Source of the DNA: Dawidia cretensis
GTDB lineage: Bacteria; Bacteroidota; Bacteroidia; Cytophagales; Cyclobacteriaceae
NCBI RefSeq assembly: GCF_018598175.1
Contig: NZ_JAHESE010000017.1
Span: forward strand, 62,001-126,000
Length of the DNA: 64,000 nucleotides
Reading direction: 5' to 3'
In this document: one piece after another, positions 53,691 to 62,359 of the stretch
Layout of the letters: every line of letters starts with the position of its first letter
Position numbering within the stretch: the stretch's first letter is position 1
The notes under the pieces: generated by a model
The model's database searches: none
What the model saw: the letters and a program-made list of their open reading frames with translations, nothing else
Told to the model about the DNA's origin: nothing
Program-made: the position numbers and the translations under genes

Positions 53691-53718
53691 AAAAAAAAAG
53701 TCCCGGCTAACCGGGACC
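53691..53718 (-). terminator. attenuator terminator in the pheA leader
   Basis: Minus strand: GGTCCCGG - TTAG - CCGGGAC (53718 to 53700), then nine T (53699-53691). The stem has 7 GC-rich pairs. It lies downstream of the F/Y leader peptide and before pheA, so it would stop the operon unless prevented. An upstream CGGGAC (53770-53765, leader codons 18-20) can pair instead with GTCCCG of its 5' arm. Confidence 0.88.
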
Positions 53719-53759
53719 TTTCTGAGTTATCTTGCTATTCTTTTACAATAACACTACTC

Positions 53760-53822
53760 TTAGAGTCCCGTCTGGGGTCTAAAAAAGTAGTAGTAAAAAT
53801 AAAAGAATGTATTTGTGTTCAT
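53760..53822 (-). CDS. Phe/Tyr-rich attenuation leader peptide of the pheA operon
   Basis: Twenty codons from ATG at 53822 to TAA at 53760, encoding MNTNTFFYFYYYFFRPQTGL: five Phe and four Tyr in codons 6-14 as one unbroken run. It starts about 15 nt after the predicted transcript start and is followed 41 bp later by an intrinsic terminator. Length, residue choice and position match known amino-acid leader peptides such as PheL. Stalling at the F/Y run when charged tRNA is short would leave CGGGAC (codons 18-20) free to pair with the terminator's 5' arm and let transcription reach pheA. Confidence 0.88.
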   Translation of the reverse strand: MNTNTFFYFYYYFFRPQTGL

Positions 53823-53840
53823 TTCTATTCTGATGTGCTT

Positions 53841-53872
53841 CAAAGATACACGCATTTTTTTCGCAGATCAAA
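53841..53872 (-). promoter_or_regulatory. consensus promoter of the pheA-AT-tyrA-DAHPS operon
   Basis: Minus strand: TTTG (53872-53869), 20-nt spacer, TATCTTTG (53848-53841), both exact for the Bacteroidota consensus. Predicted start near 53837, 15 nt before the leader peptide ATG. Confidence 0.82.
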
Positions 53873-53955
53873 GTGCAGGGAGCATCTTTTACAAACTTTT
53901 CAAGAAACTAATGATTGTTAGTCAATCAGTTACGGGCAAATTCACGCGGGAATTG

Positions 53956-53963
53956 TACTTTTG
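53956..53963 (+). promoter_or_regulatory. -7 box (TACTTTTG) of the His-rich lipoprotein gene
   Basis: Exact TAnnTTTG match 18 bp before the ATG at 53982. No TTTG at -33. Confidence 0.45.
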
Positions 53964-53981
53964 GCAAAAATCGATATCCAA

Positions 53982-54443
53982 ATGAGCACAACCCTGAAAA
54001 CCGCCCTGTTCGTTTCCGCCCTGCTGGTGGGCGCCTGCGGGTCCAAAAATCAAGAGCACGGCCATGATCACGAACATGGTCACGACCACGAGCATCCCGC
54101 GGCCGACGGTAGCCCGAACCAGGCCTTGGGGGAAGAAGTCATGAAAGTACACGACGAGGTCATGCCCAAGATGAACGATATCTACAAGTTGAAAGAAGGC
54201 CTTAAAAAGAAACTGTCGGAAACCGGCGTGGCCGATGACAAGAAAAAAGAAATAGAGCAGACCATCACCCAACTGGACTCTGCCAGCGACGGCATGATGG
54301 TATGGATGCGCGCCTTCAACCCGCAACCGGACTCGCTAGACGAAGAGAAGACCCGCGAGTACCTGGAAAATGAAATGGAGAAAGTAAAGAAGGTGCAAGA
54401 AAACATTCAGCAAGCCATCGCAAAAGCCGAAGCTATACATTGA
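53982..54443 (+). CDS. His-rich helical lipoprotein
   Basis: 153 residues from ATG at 53982 (a TTG at 53961 lies inside the promoter box). Lipobox VGAC after MSTTLKTALFVSALL. Just after the lipid anchor comes a histidine cluster (EHGHDHEHGHDHEHP) able to bind Zn, Cu or Ni; the rest is helical with coiled-coil character (VMKVHDEVMPKMNDIYKLKEGLKKKL ... DGMMVWMRAF). This EVM-x-HDEVMPKM pattern recurs in Bacteroidota lipoproteins of unknown role. Single gene with its own terminator. Confidence 0.82.
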   Translation: MSTTLKTALFVSALLVGACGSKNQEHGHDHEHGHDHEHPAADGSPNQALGEEVMKVHDEVMPKMNDIYKLKEGLKKKLSETGVADDKKKEIEQTITQLDSASDGMMVWMRAFNPQPDSLDEEKTREYLENEMEKVKKVQENIQQAIAKAEAIH

Positions 54444-54478
54444 TCCGCAACCGGTATAAAATTAAAATTAACACGTAT

Positions 54479-54512
54479 AAAAAGAGGCTCCTTTAGGGGA
54501 TGCCTCTTTTTG
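54479..54512 (+). terminator. intrinsic terminator after the His-rich lipoprotein
   Basis: AAAAAGAGGC (54479-54488) / GCCTCTTTTT (54502-54511) stem, U-rich 3' side; 36 bp after the stop. Confidence 0.8.
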
Positions 54513-54542
54513 TTTGACACGTGTATGGAAATAAGATTTAAT

Positions 54543-54550
54543 TACATTTG
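54543..54550 (+). promoter_or_regulatory. -7 box (TACATTTG) of gcvT
   Basis: Exact TAnnTTTG match 19 bp before the gcvT ATG; the nearest TTTG is 26 nt upstream, longer than the usual spacing. Confidence 0.45.
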
Positions 54551-54569
54551 CGCCACCTAAACGAGCACT

Positions 54570-55655
54570 ATGGATATAAAACACGTTCCCCTCAACGATC
54601 TCCACGCAACGCTGGGAGGTAAGATGGTACCCTTCGCAGGCTTTAACATGCCCGTGCGCTATTCTTCCGACATTGAAGAGCACATGACCGTACGCAACGG
54701 TGTGGGCGTATTCGATGTATCGCACATGGGTGAGTTCACCCTCAAAGGCCCAAACGCCCTCGACCTCATTCAGCGCGTAACAAGCAACGACGCAGCCAAG
54801 CTTGTAGACGGCCAGGCACAATACTCCTGCCTGCCGAACGAGACCGGTGGCATCGTAGACGACCTGATCGTATATAAAATCAAAGACAACGATTATCTGC
54901 TGGTTGTCAACGCCGGCAACATCGATAAAGACTGGAACTGGATCAGCCAGTACAACACCAAAGGCGTAGAGATGAAAAACATCTCCGATGACACGTGCCT
55001 GTTTGCGGTACAAGGACCCAAGGCCGCTGCCACGTTGCAGAAGCTTACAAAGACTGACCTGTCGGCCATCAAATACTATCACTTTGCGATCGGCGAATTT
55101 GCCGGCGTGCCTGACGCGGTCATCTCCAACACCGGCTATACGGGTGCAGGTGGCTTTGAGATCTATATACAGAAGCAATACGCCGAGAAAATATGGAAGG
55201 CAGTCTTTGAAGCCGGCGCGGAGTTTGGCATCAAACCGATCGGCCTGGGTGCCCGCGATACCCTGCGCCTGGAGATGGGCTTCTGCCTGTATGGCAACGA
55301 CATCGACGACACAACGTCGCCGCTGGAGGCAGGCCTGGGGTGGATCACCAAGTTCACAAAAGAATTCACCAACAGCGCCGCGCTGAAGAAGCAGAAAGAC
55401 GACGGCGTGACCAAAAAACTGGTAGGCTTTAAGATGGCCGAGAAGGGCATACCCCGCCACGACTACGCTGTAAAAGATACGGCGGGCAACGTGATTGGTA
55501 AAGTTACCTCCGGCACCATGTCGCCACTGCTGGGTATTGGCGTTGGTCTGGCCTATGTCACTACCCCGAACGCCGCCGTCGGTACCGAGATCGCCATCGA
55601 CGTGCGCGGCAAAGCCCTGAAAGCACAGGTCAGCAAGCTTCCGCTGATCGGATAA
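54570..55655 (+). CDS. gcvT: glycine cleavage system T protein (aminomethyltransferase)
   Basis: 361 residues, full length. It transfers the methylene group from the H protein to tetrahydrofolate and releases ammonia. [41 protein letters not shown] is the family N-terminus with the catalytic Asp (VFDVSHMG); [12 protein letters not shown] and [22 protein letters not shown] are conserved. gcvH and gcvP are not nearby. Followed by its own terminator. Confidence 0.95.
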   Translation: MDIKHVPLNDLHATLGGKMVPFAGFNMPVRYSSDIEEHMTVRNGVGVFDVSHMGEFTLKGPNALDLIQRVTSNDAAKLVDGQAQYSCLPNETGGIVDDLIVYKIKDNDYLLVVNAGNIDKDWNWISQYNTKGVEMKNISDDTCLFAVQGPKAAATLQKLTKTDLSAIKYYHFAIGEFAGVPDAVISNTGYTGAGGFEIYIQKQYAEKIWKAVFEAGAEFGIKPIGLGARDTLRLEMGFCLYGNDIDDTTSPLEAGLGWITKFTKEFTNSAALKKQKDDGVTKKLVGFKMAEKGIPRHDYAVKDTAGNVIGKVTSGTMSPLLGIGVGLAYVTTPNAAVGTEIAIDVRGKALKAQVSKLPLIG

Positions 55656-55671
55656 TTGAACGTATATTGCT

Positions 55672-55719
55672 GCCCCGGAGCCCGGCCTACCCGCCGGAAC
55701 TCCGGGGCATATTTTTTCT
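55672..55719 (+). terminator. intrinsic terminator after gcvT
   Basis: TGCCCCGGA (55672-55680) / TCCGGGGCA (55702-55710), perfect 9-bp stem with inner CCGGC/GCCGG pairing, then TATTTTTTC. Confidence 0.85.
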
Positions 55720-55728
55720 ATAAAACGT

Positions 55729-56436
55729 ATGACGAAAACCATCGACGTATGCCTCAGCCCCGAGCTGATGCACCTCTATAATGTACACGACCGCACCGTA
55801 GTCGTAGTAGACATCTTCCGCGCCACGTCTTGCATGACCACGGCCCTGGCACACGGCATCCACAGTATCAAGCCCTTTGCGCGCCTGGAAGATTGCATCG
55901 CTATGAAGTCGGATGAATATTATACCGCCGGTGAACGCGACGGAAAAAAAGTAGAAGGCTGCGACCTGGGCAACTCTCCGTTTGAATACATGGAAGATTA
56001 CCTGAAAGGCAAAAAGATTGCCTTCACCACCACCAACGGCACACAAGCCATTGCCAAATCCGAAGGTGCCCGCGAGATCATCATCGGCTCCTTCCTCAAC
56101 TTGTCGGCCGTAGCCAATTATTTGCTCGACGGCGCCAACAACGTACTGGTCGTATGTGCCGGTTGGAAAGGAAAAGTAAACCAGGAAGACACCCTCTTTG
56201 CCGGAGCCCTCGTCGAAATACTAAAAGAACACATCGAACCCGACTGCGACGCCCCCGTCATGGCCCAACACTTATACAACCAGGCCAAGACCGACATGAT
56301 GCACTTCCTCAAAGACGCCAGCCACGTCCGCCGCCTCGCCAAGCTTAATATTTATAAAGACATCAGCTTCTGCCTCACCCCCGACCAATACGACGTCGTC
56401 CCCGTCCTGAAAGACGGCTTCCTGGTGAAGGCATAA
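55729..56436 (+). CDS. comB: 2-phosphosulfolactate phosphatase (ComB family)
   Basis: 235 residues. VVVVDIFRATSCMTTALAHG, AFTTTNGTQAI, VVCAGWKGKVNQEDTLFAGALVEIL are ComB family motifs. The archaeal enzyme acts in coenzyme M synthesis by dephosphorylating 2-phosphosulfolactate. Bacteroidota do not make coenzyme M; a role in sulfonate metabolism, perhaps feeding sulfonolipids, is only a guess. The gene stands alone after gcvT. Confidence 0.88.
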   Translation: MTKTIDVCLSPELMHLYNVHDRTVVVVDIFRATSCMTTALAHGIHSIKPFARLEDCIAMKSDEYYTAGERDGKKVEGCDLGNSPFEYMEDYLKGKKIAFTTTNGTQAIAKSEGAREIIIGSFLNLSAVANYLLDGANNVLVVCAGWKGKVNQEDTLFAGALVEILKEHIEPDCDAPVMAQHLYNQAKTDMMHFLKDASHVRRLAKLNIYKDISFCLTPDQYDVVPVLKDGFLVKA

Positions 56437-56456
56437 ATGATTTAATTTGAGAAGGG

Positions 56457-57575
56457 TTAGACGCGTATATAAATCTTTTTCCTATCCAGCAGGTATCCCA
56501 CCACCCAACAAATCATCATAAAAAAGAAAGCGAACAGAAAAGAAGCATTCATCGGACTGGCAATGCTCCCAAACACATCATGAAATAACCACCCCACAAC
56601 ATTGCTCTCACCCACCGGAATCAGATAGAACGTAATCAACAACAACTCCGACAACAGGTATATAAACAGTGGATTCTTCCCAAACACCACAAAGAAACCC
56701 GTCCACTTTGTGCGCTTCATCATCTCAATCGCATACAGCAGCAACGGGATCAACAACAAATCCAGCCCCACCGTCACCAACACAAACGAGCTCGTCCAGA
56801 TCTTCTTATTGATCGGAAACACCGTATTCCACGTCAACGCCACAAAGATCAACACCGCCCCCACCATCAACAGCTTCGCCAGTGTTTCATACGTCACACC
56901 CTTCTTCCTTATAAAGTCCCCCGCCAGATACCCCGCAATCACATTCACCAACGACGGCAACGTACTCAAGATTCCTTCCGGCTCAAACGCCATACCTTCG
57001 CCATGGTATATGTGCGACTCTCCTAATAGAAATTTATCCAACGCATTGCCCGCGTAACCAGTCATGCTATAGGGATCAACCGTGTCACCAAACGCATAGA
57101 GCAGAAACCAATACGCCAGCAGTACCACGATACTAAAAACGACAGCAAAGGTCTTCGAACCATAGTACAGCACAATAGAAACAATCAGGTAACAAATCGC
57201 AATCCGCTGCAACACCCCCAGTATTCGCGTTTCTGCAAAAGGCTTTAACGTCCAGGTGTGAAAGTCTACATACGGGAACCAATACATCAGAAAGCCTAAC
57301 AAGAAGATAATAGCAAACCGCTTCAATGTCTTGCGCCAGAACAAACTACTCCCCTCCTGCCCGGCATATTTATACATCACAAACGCCATGGCATTCCCCA
57401 CGGCAAACAGGAACGAAGGAAAAACAAGATCGGTGGGCGTAAAGCCATGCCATGTGGCGTGTAGCAGGGGCGGATAGGCAATACTCCAGTCACCCGGCGA
57501 GTTCACAATGATCATAAAGCAAACGGTCATTCCCCGGAAGACGTCCAAGGCCAGGAAGCGCTGGTTTTCGGCCAT
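56457..57575 (-). CDS. DUF5009 / heparan-alpha-glucosaminide N-acetyltransferase-like membrane protein
   Basis: 372 residues with about ten membrane helices. The N-terminus RFLALDVFRGMTVCFMIIVNSPGDW and HATWHGFTPTDLVFPSFLFAVG is the signature of the HGSNAT/YeiB/NagX acyltransferase superfamily; a conserved His lies in the HGFTPTD loop. It probably acetylates a sugar across the inner membrane using cytoplasmic acetyl-CoA (family inference). The stop is 20 bp from the convergent comB gene. Confidence 0.86.
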   Translation of the reverse strand: MAENQRFLALDVFRGMTVCFMIIVNSPGDWSIAYPPLLHATWHGFTPTDLVFPSFLFAVGNAMAFVMYKYAGQEGSSLFWRKTLKRFAIIFLLGFLMYWFPYVDFHTWTLKPFAETRILGVLQRIAICYLIVSIVLYYGSKTFAVVFSIVVLLAYWFLLYAFGDTVDPYSMTGYAGNALDKFLLGESHIYHGEGMAFEPEGILSTLPSLVNVIAGYLAGDFIRKKGVTYETLAKLLMVGAVLIFVALTWNTVFPINKKIWTSSFVLVTVGLDLLLIPLLLYAIEMMKRTKWTGFFVVFGKNPLFIYLLSELLLITFYLIPVGESNVVGWLFHDVFGSIASPMNASFLFAFFFMMICWVVGYLLDRKKIYIRV

Positions 57576-57668
57576 AAGTAGGTATAGTTAAGGTATACGA
57601 ATCTGCCTCATTTTTCCGACAGCACCAAGTGCACATAGACACACTTTTGTATACGCGTGGGTTACACG

Positions 57669-57995
57669 CTACTGGAGCTTAGGATTATTCTTGTGGCGAT
57701 CCTGATCGCGCACCGTCTTCTTGGCAAGGTTCTTCTCAAACGCCTCTGTCAGATTTACGCCCGTTTGGTTCGCCAGACAGATCAGTACCCACAGCACATC
57801 GGCCATCTCATCGCCCAGGTCCTTGCCTTTATCCGATTCTTTCTCCGACTGCTCGCCATACCGCCGGGCCATGATGCGCGCGACTTCACCCACCTCCTCC
57901 GTCAGAATTGCCATATTCGTAAGCTCGTTAAAATAACGTACGCCGGTAGTAGTAATCCATTGGTCTACCCGTTCTTGTGCTTCTTGCAGGGACAT
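57669..57995 (-). CDS. MazG-like nucleotide pyrophosphohydrolase
   Basis: 108 residues. All-alpha NTP-PPase motif: LTEEVGEVARIMARRYGEQ followed by KDLGDEMADVLWVLICLANQTGVN, giving the EExxE and ExxD metal ligands. Single-domain form, like those that hydrolyse non-canonical dNTPs. Complete. Confidence 0.9.
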   Translation of the reverse strand: MSLQEAQERVDQWITTTGVRYFNELTNMAILTEEVGEVARIMARRYGEQSEKESDKGKDLGDEMADVLWVLICLANQTGVNLTEAFEKNLAKKTVRDQDRHKNNPKLQ

Positions 57996-58080
57996 GTTGA
58001 TAAGTTTGGCGGTAAGTTCACAAAAATAATATCAAAACGAAACTGGGTTACCACAAGGGGTTTATAGAATAAAGGGGGCC

Positions 58081-58470
58081 ATGAACATCCTGCTTAAATC
58101 CGTTGCCGCTTGCCTCCTTTTGGCAACGCTGGCATCTTGCGATTATCTTATTTCCTATCGTGGCTTTGTATTGGATTCCCAGACCGAAAAGCCAATAAAA
58201 GACGCGACCGTGACCTTTGACAAGCAACCGTATAACACGGATTCCCTGGGGTATTTTGAAATTCACTACCTGGGTGGTCGTCCCGATTACCACTTCGCCG
58301 TAGAGAAAAGAACATACCACAAAGGCCAATTAACGATCGAATACGATGACAACAACGAAGTCTATAAAATAGAGAAGATCGAGATAGCACAACGAATCCC
58401 CTTCAACAGCATGAACTTTAAAGTTACAGATGATACGCTGACTTTCTATTTAAAGAAGCTCATCGAATAG
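58081..58470 (+). CDS. lipoprotein with carboxypeptidase-regulatory-like fold
   Basis: 129 residues. Lipobox LASC after MNILLKSVAACLLLAT. The next 70 residues look like a CarboxypepD_reg/transthyretin-like strand pattern (YRGFVLDSQTEKPIKDATVTFDKQPYNTDSLGYFEIHYLGG). Stand-alone; role unknown. A second gene with lower GC follows. Confidence 0.75.
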   Translation: MNILLKSVAACLLLATLASCDYLISYRGFVLDSQTEKPIKDATVTFDKQPYNTDSLGYFEIHYLGGRPDYHFAVEKRTYHKGQLTIEYDDNNEVYKIEKIEIAQRIPFNSMNFKVTDDTLTFYLKKLIE

Positions 58471-58541
58471 TTACTACCGTGCTTTAAAATTAATTTCAAC
58501 GATCTTGAACTAAACGGCACTTGCCGATAAGCTGCAAAAAA

Positions 58542-59192
58542 ATGAAAGTATTTAAGAGGATACTAAAATGCCTCCTTCTCCTGGTAGCCATCCCTGCAGG
58601 GTATTTTACAATAGCCTTTTTATTGACCTCCATCACGATAAACAAAAATCCAGATGAAACCACCGCCAGGAGTAAGACCGTGTATCTAAACACAAACGGC
58701 GTTCATTTAGACATCGTCATACCCAAAAAAGACATACCCACCAGGCTTCTGGACGACATCATTCAGCTGGAAAATGAAGAATATATATCGTTTGGTTGGG
58801 GCAACGAAAACTTCTATATCAACACCCCTACATGGGCTGACTTAACCGTTAAAAACGCATTTCAGGCCATGTTCTTAAACGGACCAACGCTCATGCACGT
58901 AACCCGATATAGACAGAAAAGCACATCCTGGACCGAAGTCAACCTACAGGAAAGCGAGTTGGAAAAATTACACGACTATATTCTAAAATCCTTCCAATTA
59001 GACAACAACCACAAGATCATACTGCCAGACGCTGGCTACACGCCGCGCGACAATTTCTACAAAGCAAACGGAGGGTACTCTTGCCTGATGACCTGTAACA
59101 CCTGGGTCAACTGCGGTTTCAAAGAAAGTGGCCTAAAGGCGTGTTATTGGACACCGTTTGATTTCGGCTTGATCAATGTGCACAAACAATAA
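58542..59192 (+). CDS. DUF2459 (TIGR02117-like) membrane-anchored protein
   Basis: 216 residues from ATG at 58542 (a TTG at 58521 is less likely). One membrane helix near residues 9-32, then the family pattern: NTNGVHLDIVIPKKD, FGWGNENFYINTPTWADLTV, FLNGPTLMHV, and CLMTCNTWVNCGFKESGLKA. Proteins of this family are membrane-anchored with an NlpC-like conserved Cys/His arrangement, but no activity is known to me. Local sequence is noticeably more AT-rich than the neighbouring operons. Confidence 0.8.
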   Translation: MKVFKRILKCLLLLVAIPAGYFTIAFLLTSITINKNPDETTARSKTVYLNTNGVHLDIVIPKKDIPTRLLDDIIQLENEEYISFGWGNENFYINTPTWADLTVKNAFQAMFLNGPTLMHVTRYRQKSTSWTEVNLQESELEKLHDYILKSFQLDNNHKIILPDAGYTPRDNFYKANGGYSCLMTCNTWVNCGFKESGLKACYWTPFDFGLINVHKQ

Positions 59193-59380
59193 ATATGGCA
59201 ACAAAAATCTGTGCGTGCCACAAAGGTATAAATGTAAGAAAGATTAGAAAGCATATAGCGTAACAGTAGTTTGCATGATCGCGCCCTGAATGGTGTTCTT
59301 TGGCAATCGTCCAAATCACTGTCGGGGTAGGCATCATAATTTAGGTAAACAGAATATATACATTCTAATAAACCTATCAT

Positions 59381-59977
59381 ATGAACATGCGTTTTAATGT
59401 TTTAACACTAGTATTCCTTTTTACCCTCTGTCAGGGTTGTGACACCAAGAGCAAGGAAGCTGCTCAACGAGCAGCCGACAGTACTGCCCTTGCTAACCAG
59501 GAGGCTGCTTTGGCGACAAAAAAAGCGGAAGAAAAAATTGCCCGCCGGGCAAAGCTTGCTCAGGAACGTACGGAACGAGAGGCACAACGAGCCACCGCTG
59601 CAGCTGAAAAGGCAAAGAAGTCTATATCCTATAAAGATGCAAAGGGGAAATTAATCTACATTAAACCGGAAGTAGTTCCTGAATACACCGGCGGCGAGCA
59701 GGACATGCGAAAATATCTGAACGACAATCTGAAGTACCCCGATGCAGCACGTGACAATGGTGTAGAAGGAACAGTATTTATAGACTTTGTTGTCGATGAC
59801 AAGGGAAAGGTGCAGGACGTCGTGGCATCTGACGCGGTCGGCGAAAATGTAGACCTGGCGCTGAAAGAAGAAGCTGTACGTGTCGTTGCATCCATGCCCG
59901 GCTGGCAGCCAGCCAAACAAAAAGGAAAAGCTGTTTCTTCAGCTTTCAGCATACCAATAACATTTGAACTGGAGTAA
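59381..59977 (+). CDS. lipoprotein with TonB C-terminal domain
   Basis: 198 residues. Lipobox-like CQGC after MNMRFNVLTLVFLFTL; residues about 24-80 are an Ala/Lys/Glu-rich helix (KEAAQRAADSTALANQEAALATKKAEEK...), probably spanning the periplasm. The C-terminal 90 residues are a TonB-type domain: YPDAARDNGVEGTVFIDFVVDDKGKVQDVVASDAVGENVDLALKEEAVRVVASMPGW. Unlike true TonB it is a lipoprotein, not an inner-membrane anchored one, and no exbBD is nearby, so energy transduction is doubtful. Confidence 0.8.
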   Translation: MNMRFNVLTLVFLFTLCQGCDTKSKEAAQRAADSTALANQEAALATKKAEEKIARRAKLAQERTEREAQRATAAAEKAKKSISYKDAKGKLIYIKPEVVPEYTGGEQDMRKYLNDNLKYPDAARDNGVEGTVFIDFVVDDKGKVQDVVASDAVGENVDLALKEEAVRVVASMPGWQPAKQKGKAVSSAFSIPITFELE

Positions 59978-59997
59978 TTCGGTTTTAGCAGAAATAC

Positions 59998-60023
59998 AAA
60001 AAGGGCTTTTAAAGCCCTTTTTT
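59998..60023. terminator. bidirectional intrinsic terminator
   Basis: Near-palindrome AAAAAGGGCTTT-TAAAGCCCTTTTTT between two convergent genes (TonB-like lipoprotein and VanX-like dipeptidase), with U-runs in both directions. Confidence 0.85.
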
Positions 60024-60048
60024 GTTTTATTCAATATTCCCTTGCAGT

Positions 60049-60723
60049 TTACTGCAATTCTTCAAAATCAATATCTAATACATCGTACTTGGTCCAGCCA
60101 ATAAAATCGAAGTGCCACCATTCTGAGCCATTGACTTTAAACCCTTGCTGTTTCATCACCTCGATGATCAACGCCCGGTTCTTACGAACCTCGGGATCTT
60201 TTACAGGTGTAGTAGGCCAGGCCGCCTTTTGAAATGAATCATATCCCGTAGGCATCTTCAATTCTTGTCCTGTCTTCAGATCGATCAGCGTCATATCAAT
60301 GGCGCACCCCCGGTTGTGACGAGATCCTTTATAAGGCGATGCAACATATGTCGTATCATGATAGACCTCGTAGAACTTCACCGTAGCCTTATACGGCCGG
60401 TAGGCATCAAATACCTTTATTCCCAAACCCTTGTCTTTCAAGGCCGCTTGCGCCCGCTTCAACGCCTCCGCCACAGGCTTGCGCGCATATGCCTTCGCCA
60501 GGGTATAAATACGCTCCCCGGTAAAATTGTTAGTCGTAGCATACCGTATGTCCAGCACGAGGCCCGGTATTAACTTCTCCAGGTCTATTAGTTCCTTCGC
60601 GGAATTCTCTTTTACAGAAACTTTATACGCTTCGAGCCCGGTAGGATTCAAACCATACTTATTCTTCTGCGCAACCGCTAGCAGGGGCAGTAGAAAAACA
60701 AAAAGCAATACGTAACGCATCAT
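60049..60723 (-). CDS. D-alanyl-D-alanine dipeptidase (VanX/DdpX, M15D)
   Basis: 224 residues with signal peptide MMRYVLLFVFLLPLLAVAQ; ATG at 60720 is an equal alternative. Zn-peptidase motifs: SRHNRGCAIDMTLID (SxHxxGxAxD) and EWWHFDFIGW (ExxH), with FDAYRPYKA before them. A secreted enzyme of this kind would cleave D-Ala-D-Ala released from peptidoglycan; in the absence of vanH/vanA-like genes a resistance role is not supported. Confidence 0.92.
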   Translation of the reverse strand: MMRYVLLFVFLLPLLAVAQKNKYGLNPTGLEAYKVSVKENSAKELIDLEKLIPGLVLDIRYATTNNFTGERIYTLAKAYARKPVAEALKRAQAALKDKGLGIKVFDAYRPYKATVKFYEVYHDTTYVASPYKGSRHNRGCAIDMTLIDLKTGQELKMPTGYDSFQKAAWPTTPVKDPEVRKNRALIIEVMKQQGFKVNGSEWWHFDFIGWTKYDVLDIDFEELQ

Positions 60724-60740
60724 GACTACAGTTTAAATCA

Positions 60741-61259
60741 TTACGACTTCGATAATCTTGCCTGGTATAATGCCAGGTTCTCAGCATCGAAACAACAAAA
60801 GATAACTTTCTCCAAAGCAGATTCTTTCTCCAGGAAGCGCTGCACAACAGCAATCGCAATATCGGCCGCTTGCTCTTTCGGAAAGCGGTACACACCCGTG
60901 CTAATATTCGGGAACGCCACCGTCCGCACACCATTCTCCACCGCTACACGCAAGCTATTCTCATACGCCCATGTTAGTAGCTCGTCGTCTTTCGGCCGGC
61001 CATTCCAAACAGGCCCGACAGTGTGGATCACATACTTCGCCTTCAACTTCCCTCCCGTCGTGATCACCGCCTCGCCCGTCGGACACCCGCCCTGCCGGGC
61101 TACGATCTTGCGGCATTCCTCCAATATCTGCGGTCCCCCGGCCCGGTGTATCGCACCGTCCACACCGCCACCCCCCATTAGGCTGGTATTGGCAGCATTC
61201 ACAATGGCATCCGTCGCTAGCGTAGTGATATCGCCTTGCATGACCTCTATCTTACTCAT
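60741..61259 (-). CDS. macrodomain protein, O-acetyl-ADP-ribose deacetylase
   Basis: 172 residues. MacroD signatures: [58 protein letters not shown], and [12 protein letters not shown]. Removes ADP-ribose esters or acetyl groups from ADP-ribose. Its ATG overlaps the dtd stop (ATGA), so it is the last of a coupled four-gene run. Confidence 0.93.
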   Translation of the reverse strand: MSKIEVMQGDITTLATDAIVNAANTSLMGGGGVDGAIHRAGGPQILEECRKIVARQGGCPTGEAVITTGGKLKAKYVIHTVGPVWNGRPKDDELLTWAYENSLRVAVENGVRTVAFPNISTGVYRFPKEQAADIAIAVVQRFLEKESALEKVIFCCFDAENLALYQARLSKS

Positions 61260-61708
61260 ACTTTATTCTTAGTATCGATAATGATCGTCACCGGACCATC
61301 GTTCAATAAGCTCACCTTCATGTCCGCACCGAACTCACCTGTCTGCACATCCTTGCCCAGCTCGGCCGCCACGGCATTAACAAACGCTTCATACAACGGC
61401 ACCGCCACGGGCGGCTTCGCCGCTTTGAGGTACGACGGCCGGTTCCCTTTCTTGGTACTGGCCTGCAGCGTAAACTGACTCACGACAATAATGTCGCCCC
61501 CTTGCTCTTTAACACTTTGATTCATAACCCCCTCGGCATCGTTAAAGATGCGCAGGTTCACAAGCTTACCCGAAAGCCAGGTTATATCCTCGGCCGTATC
61601 GGCATCTTCAATGCCCACCAGCACCAGCAACCCGGAACCGATGGAAGCTTTCACACGTTGATCGATCGTAACAGAGGCAGACGTGACACGTTGAATAACC
61701 GCAATCAT
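61256..61708 (-). CDS. dtd: D-aminoacyl-tRNA deacylase
   Basis: 150 residues from ATG at 61708 ([19 protein letters not shown]). Catalytic motifs SQFTLQAST and LNDGPVTII. Removes D-amino acids (and glycine) from mischarged tRNA. Lies 15 bp after the upstream NAD-binding gene and overlaps the macrodomain ATG. Confidence 0.95.
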   Translation of the reverse strand: MIAVIQRVTSASVTIDQRVKASIGSGLLVLVGIEDADTAEDITWLSGKLVNLRIFNDAEGVMNQSVKEQGGDIIVVSQFTLQASTKKGNRPSYLKAAKPPVAVPLYEAFVNAVAAELGKDVQTGEFGADMKVSLLNDGPVTIIIDTKNKV

Positions 61709-61723
61709 AGAGCACACACAGCA

Positions 61724-62359
61724 TCAGAACTGCTGCAAATCTTTAGATTCATGAATAAAAATTCCCTTCTGCTCCTGTGACGCATAGTGCAACATACCCC
61801 GCGCAATCTTCACGGAATCAATAGCCTTATACTTTCCAGGAATCAGGAACCCCAATATTTTATAGATAAACTTCGCCGCATCTTCTCCCGTGCGTTGCTC
61901 CTGGCGAGGACCTAACAATAACGAAGGACGAAAGATATGCAGCGCCTCAAATCCAACCGCACAAATCGCCTCCTCTACTTCACCCTTCACGCGGTTATAA
62001 TATACCGACGATTCTTTGTCGGCACCCAACGCCGAGATGAGTATGTATTGGCGGGCACCATTGGAGTAGCCACTCCGCGCCAGCAGCAGTGGATAATAAA
62101 AATCTACCTGGTAAAAATTCTCTTTAGTCTTCGCCTTGGCAATGGTAGTACCCAGGCAACAAAAGATATCGTCCGCTTTCAAGTGTTGACCGCCGCTCAG
62201 GGTCTCCTGCGTAACAGGTACTTGTTCCAGCTTGGGGTGCGTAGGCAATTCCGTACGCGTGAGCGCCACCACTTTACTATAGCGGTCGCTTTCCAGTAAA
62301 AGCTGTAATAGTTGACTTCCCACTAGACCGGTGCCCCCGGCAATCAGCGCTGTTCTCAT
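61724..62359 (-). CDS. NAD(P)-binding oxidoreductase (atypical SDR, HTATIP2-like)
   Basis: 211 residues from ATG at 62359 (MRTALIAGGTGLVGSQLLQLLL). Dinucleotide loop GGTGLVG; FCCLGTTIAKAKTKENFYQVDF and FRPSLLLGPRQEQRTGE are typical of the HTATIP2/oxidoreductase branch. Substrate unknown. ATG overlaps the YkvA gene stop (ATGA). Confidence 0.86.
   Translation of the reverse strand: MRTALIAGGTGLVGSQLLQLLLESDRYSKVVALTRTELPTHPKLEQVPVTQETLSGGQHLKADDIFCCLGTTIAKAKTKENFYQVDFYYPLLLARSGYSNGARQYILISALGADKESSVYYNRVKGEVEEAICAVGFEALHIFRPSLLLGPRQEQRTGEDAAKFIYKILGFLIPGKYKAIDSVKIARGMLHYASQEQKGIFIHESKDLQQF

Noticed and set aside
54468-55742. Long minus-strand frame antisense to gcvT
   Set aside because: The plus strand encodes a full-length, motif-complete GcvT; the antisense product has no recognisable motif and results from codon bias.
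60049-60723. Vancomycin resistance gene vanX
   Set aside because: The dipeptidase motif is present but no vanH or vanA-type ligase lies nearby; signal peptide points to peptidoglycan turnover.
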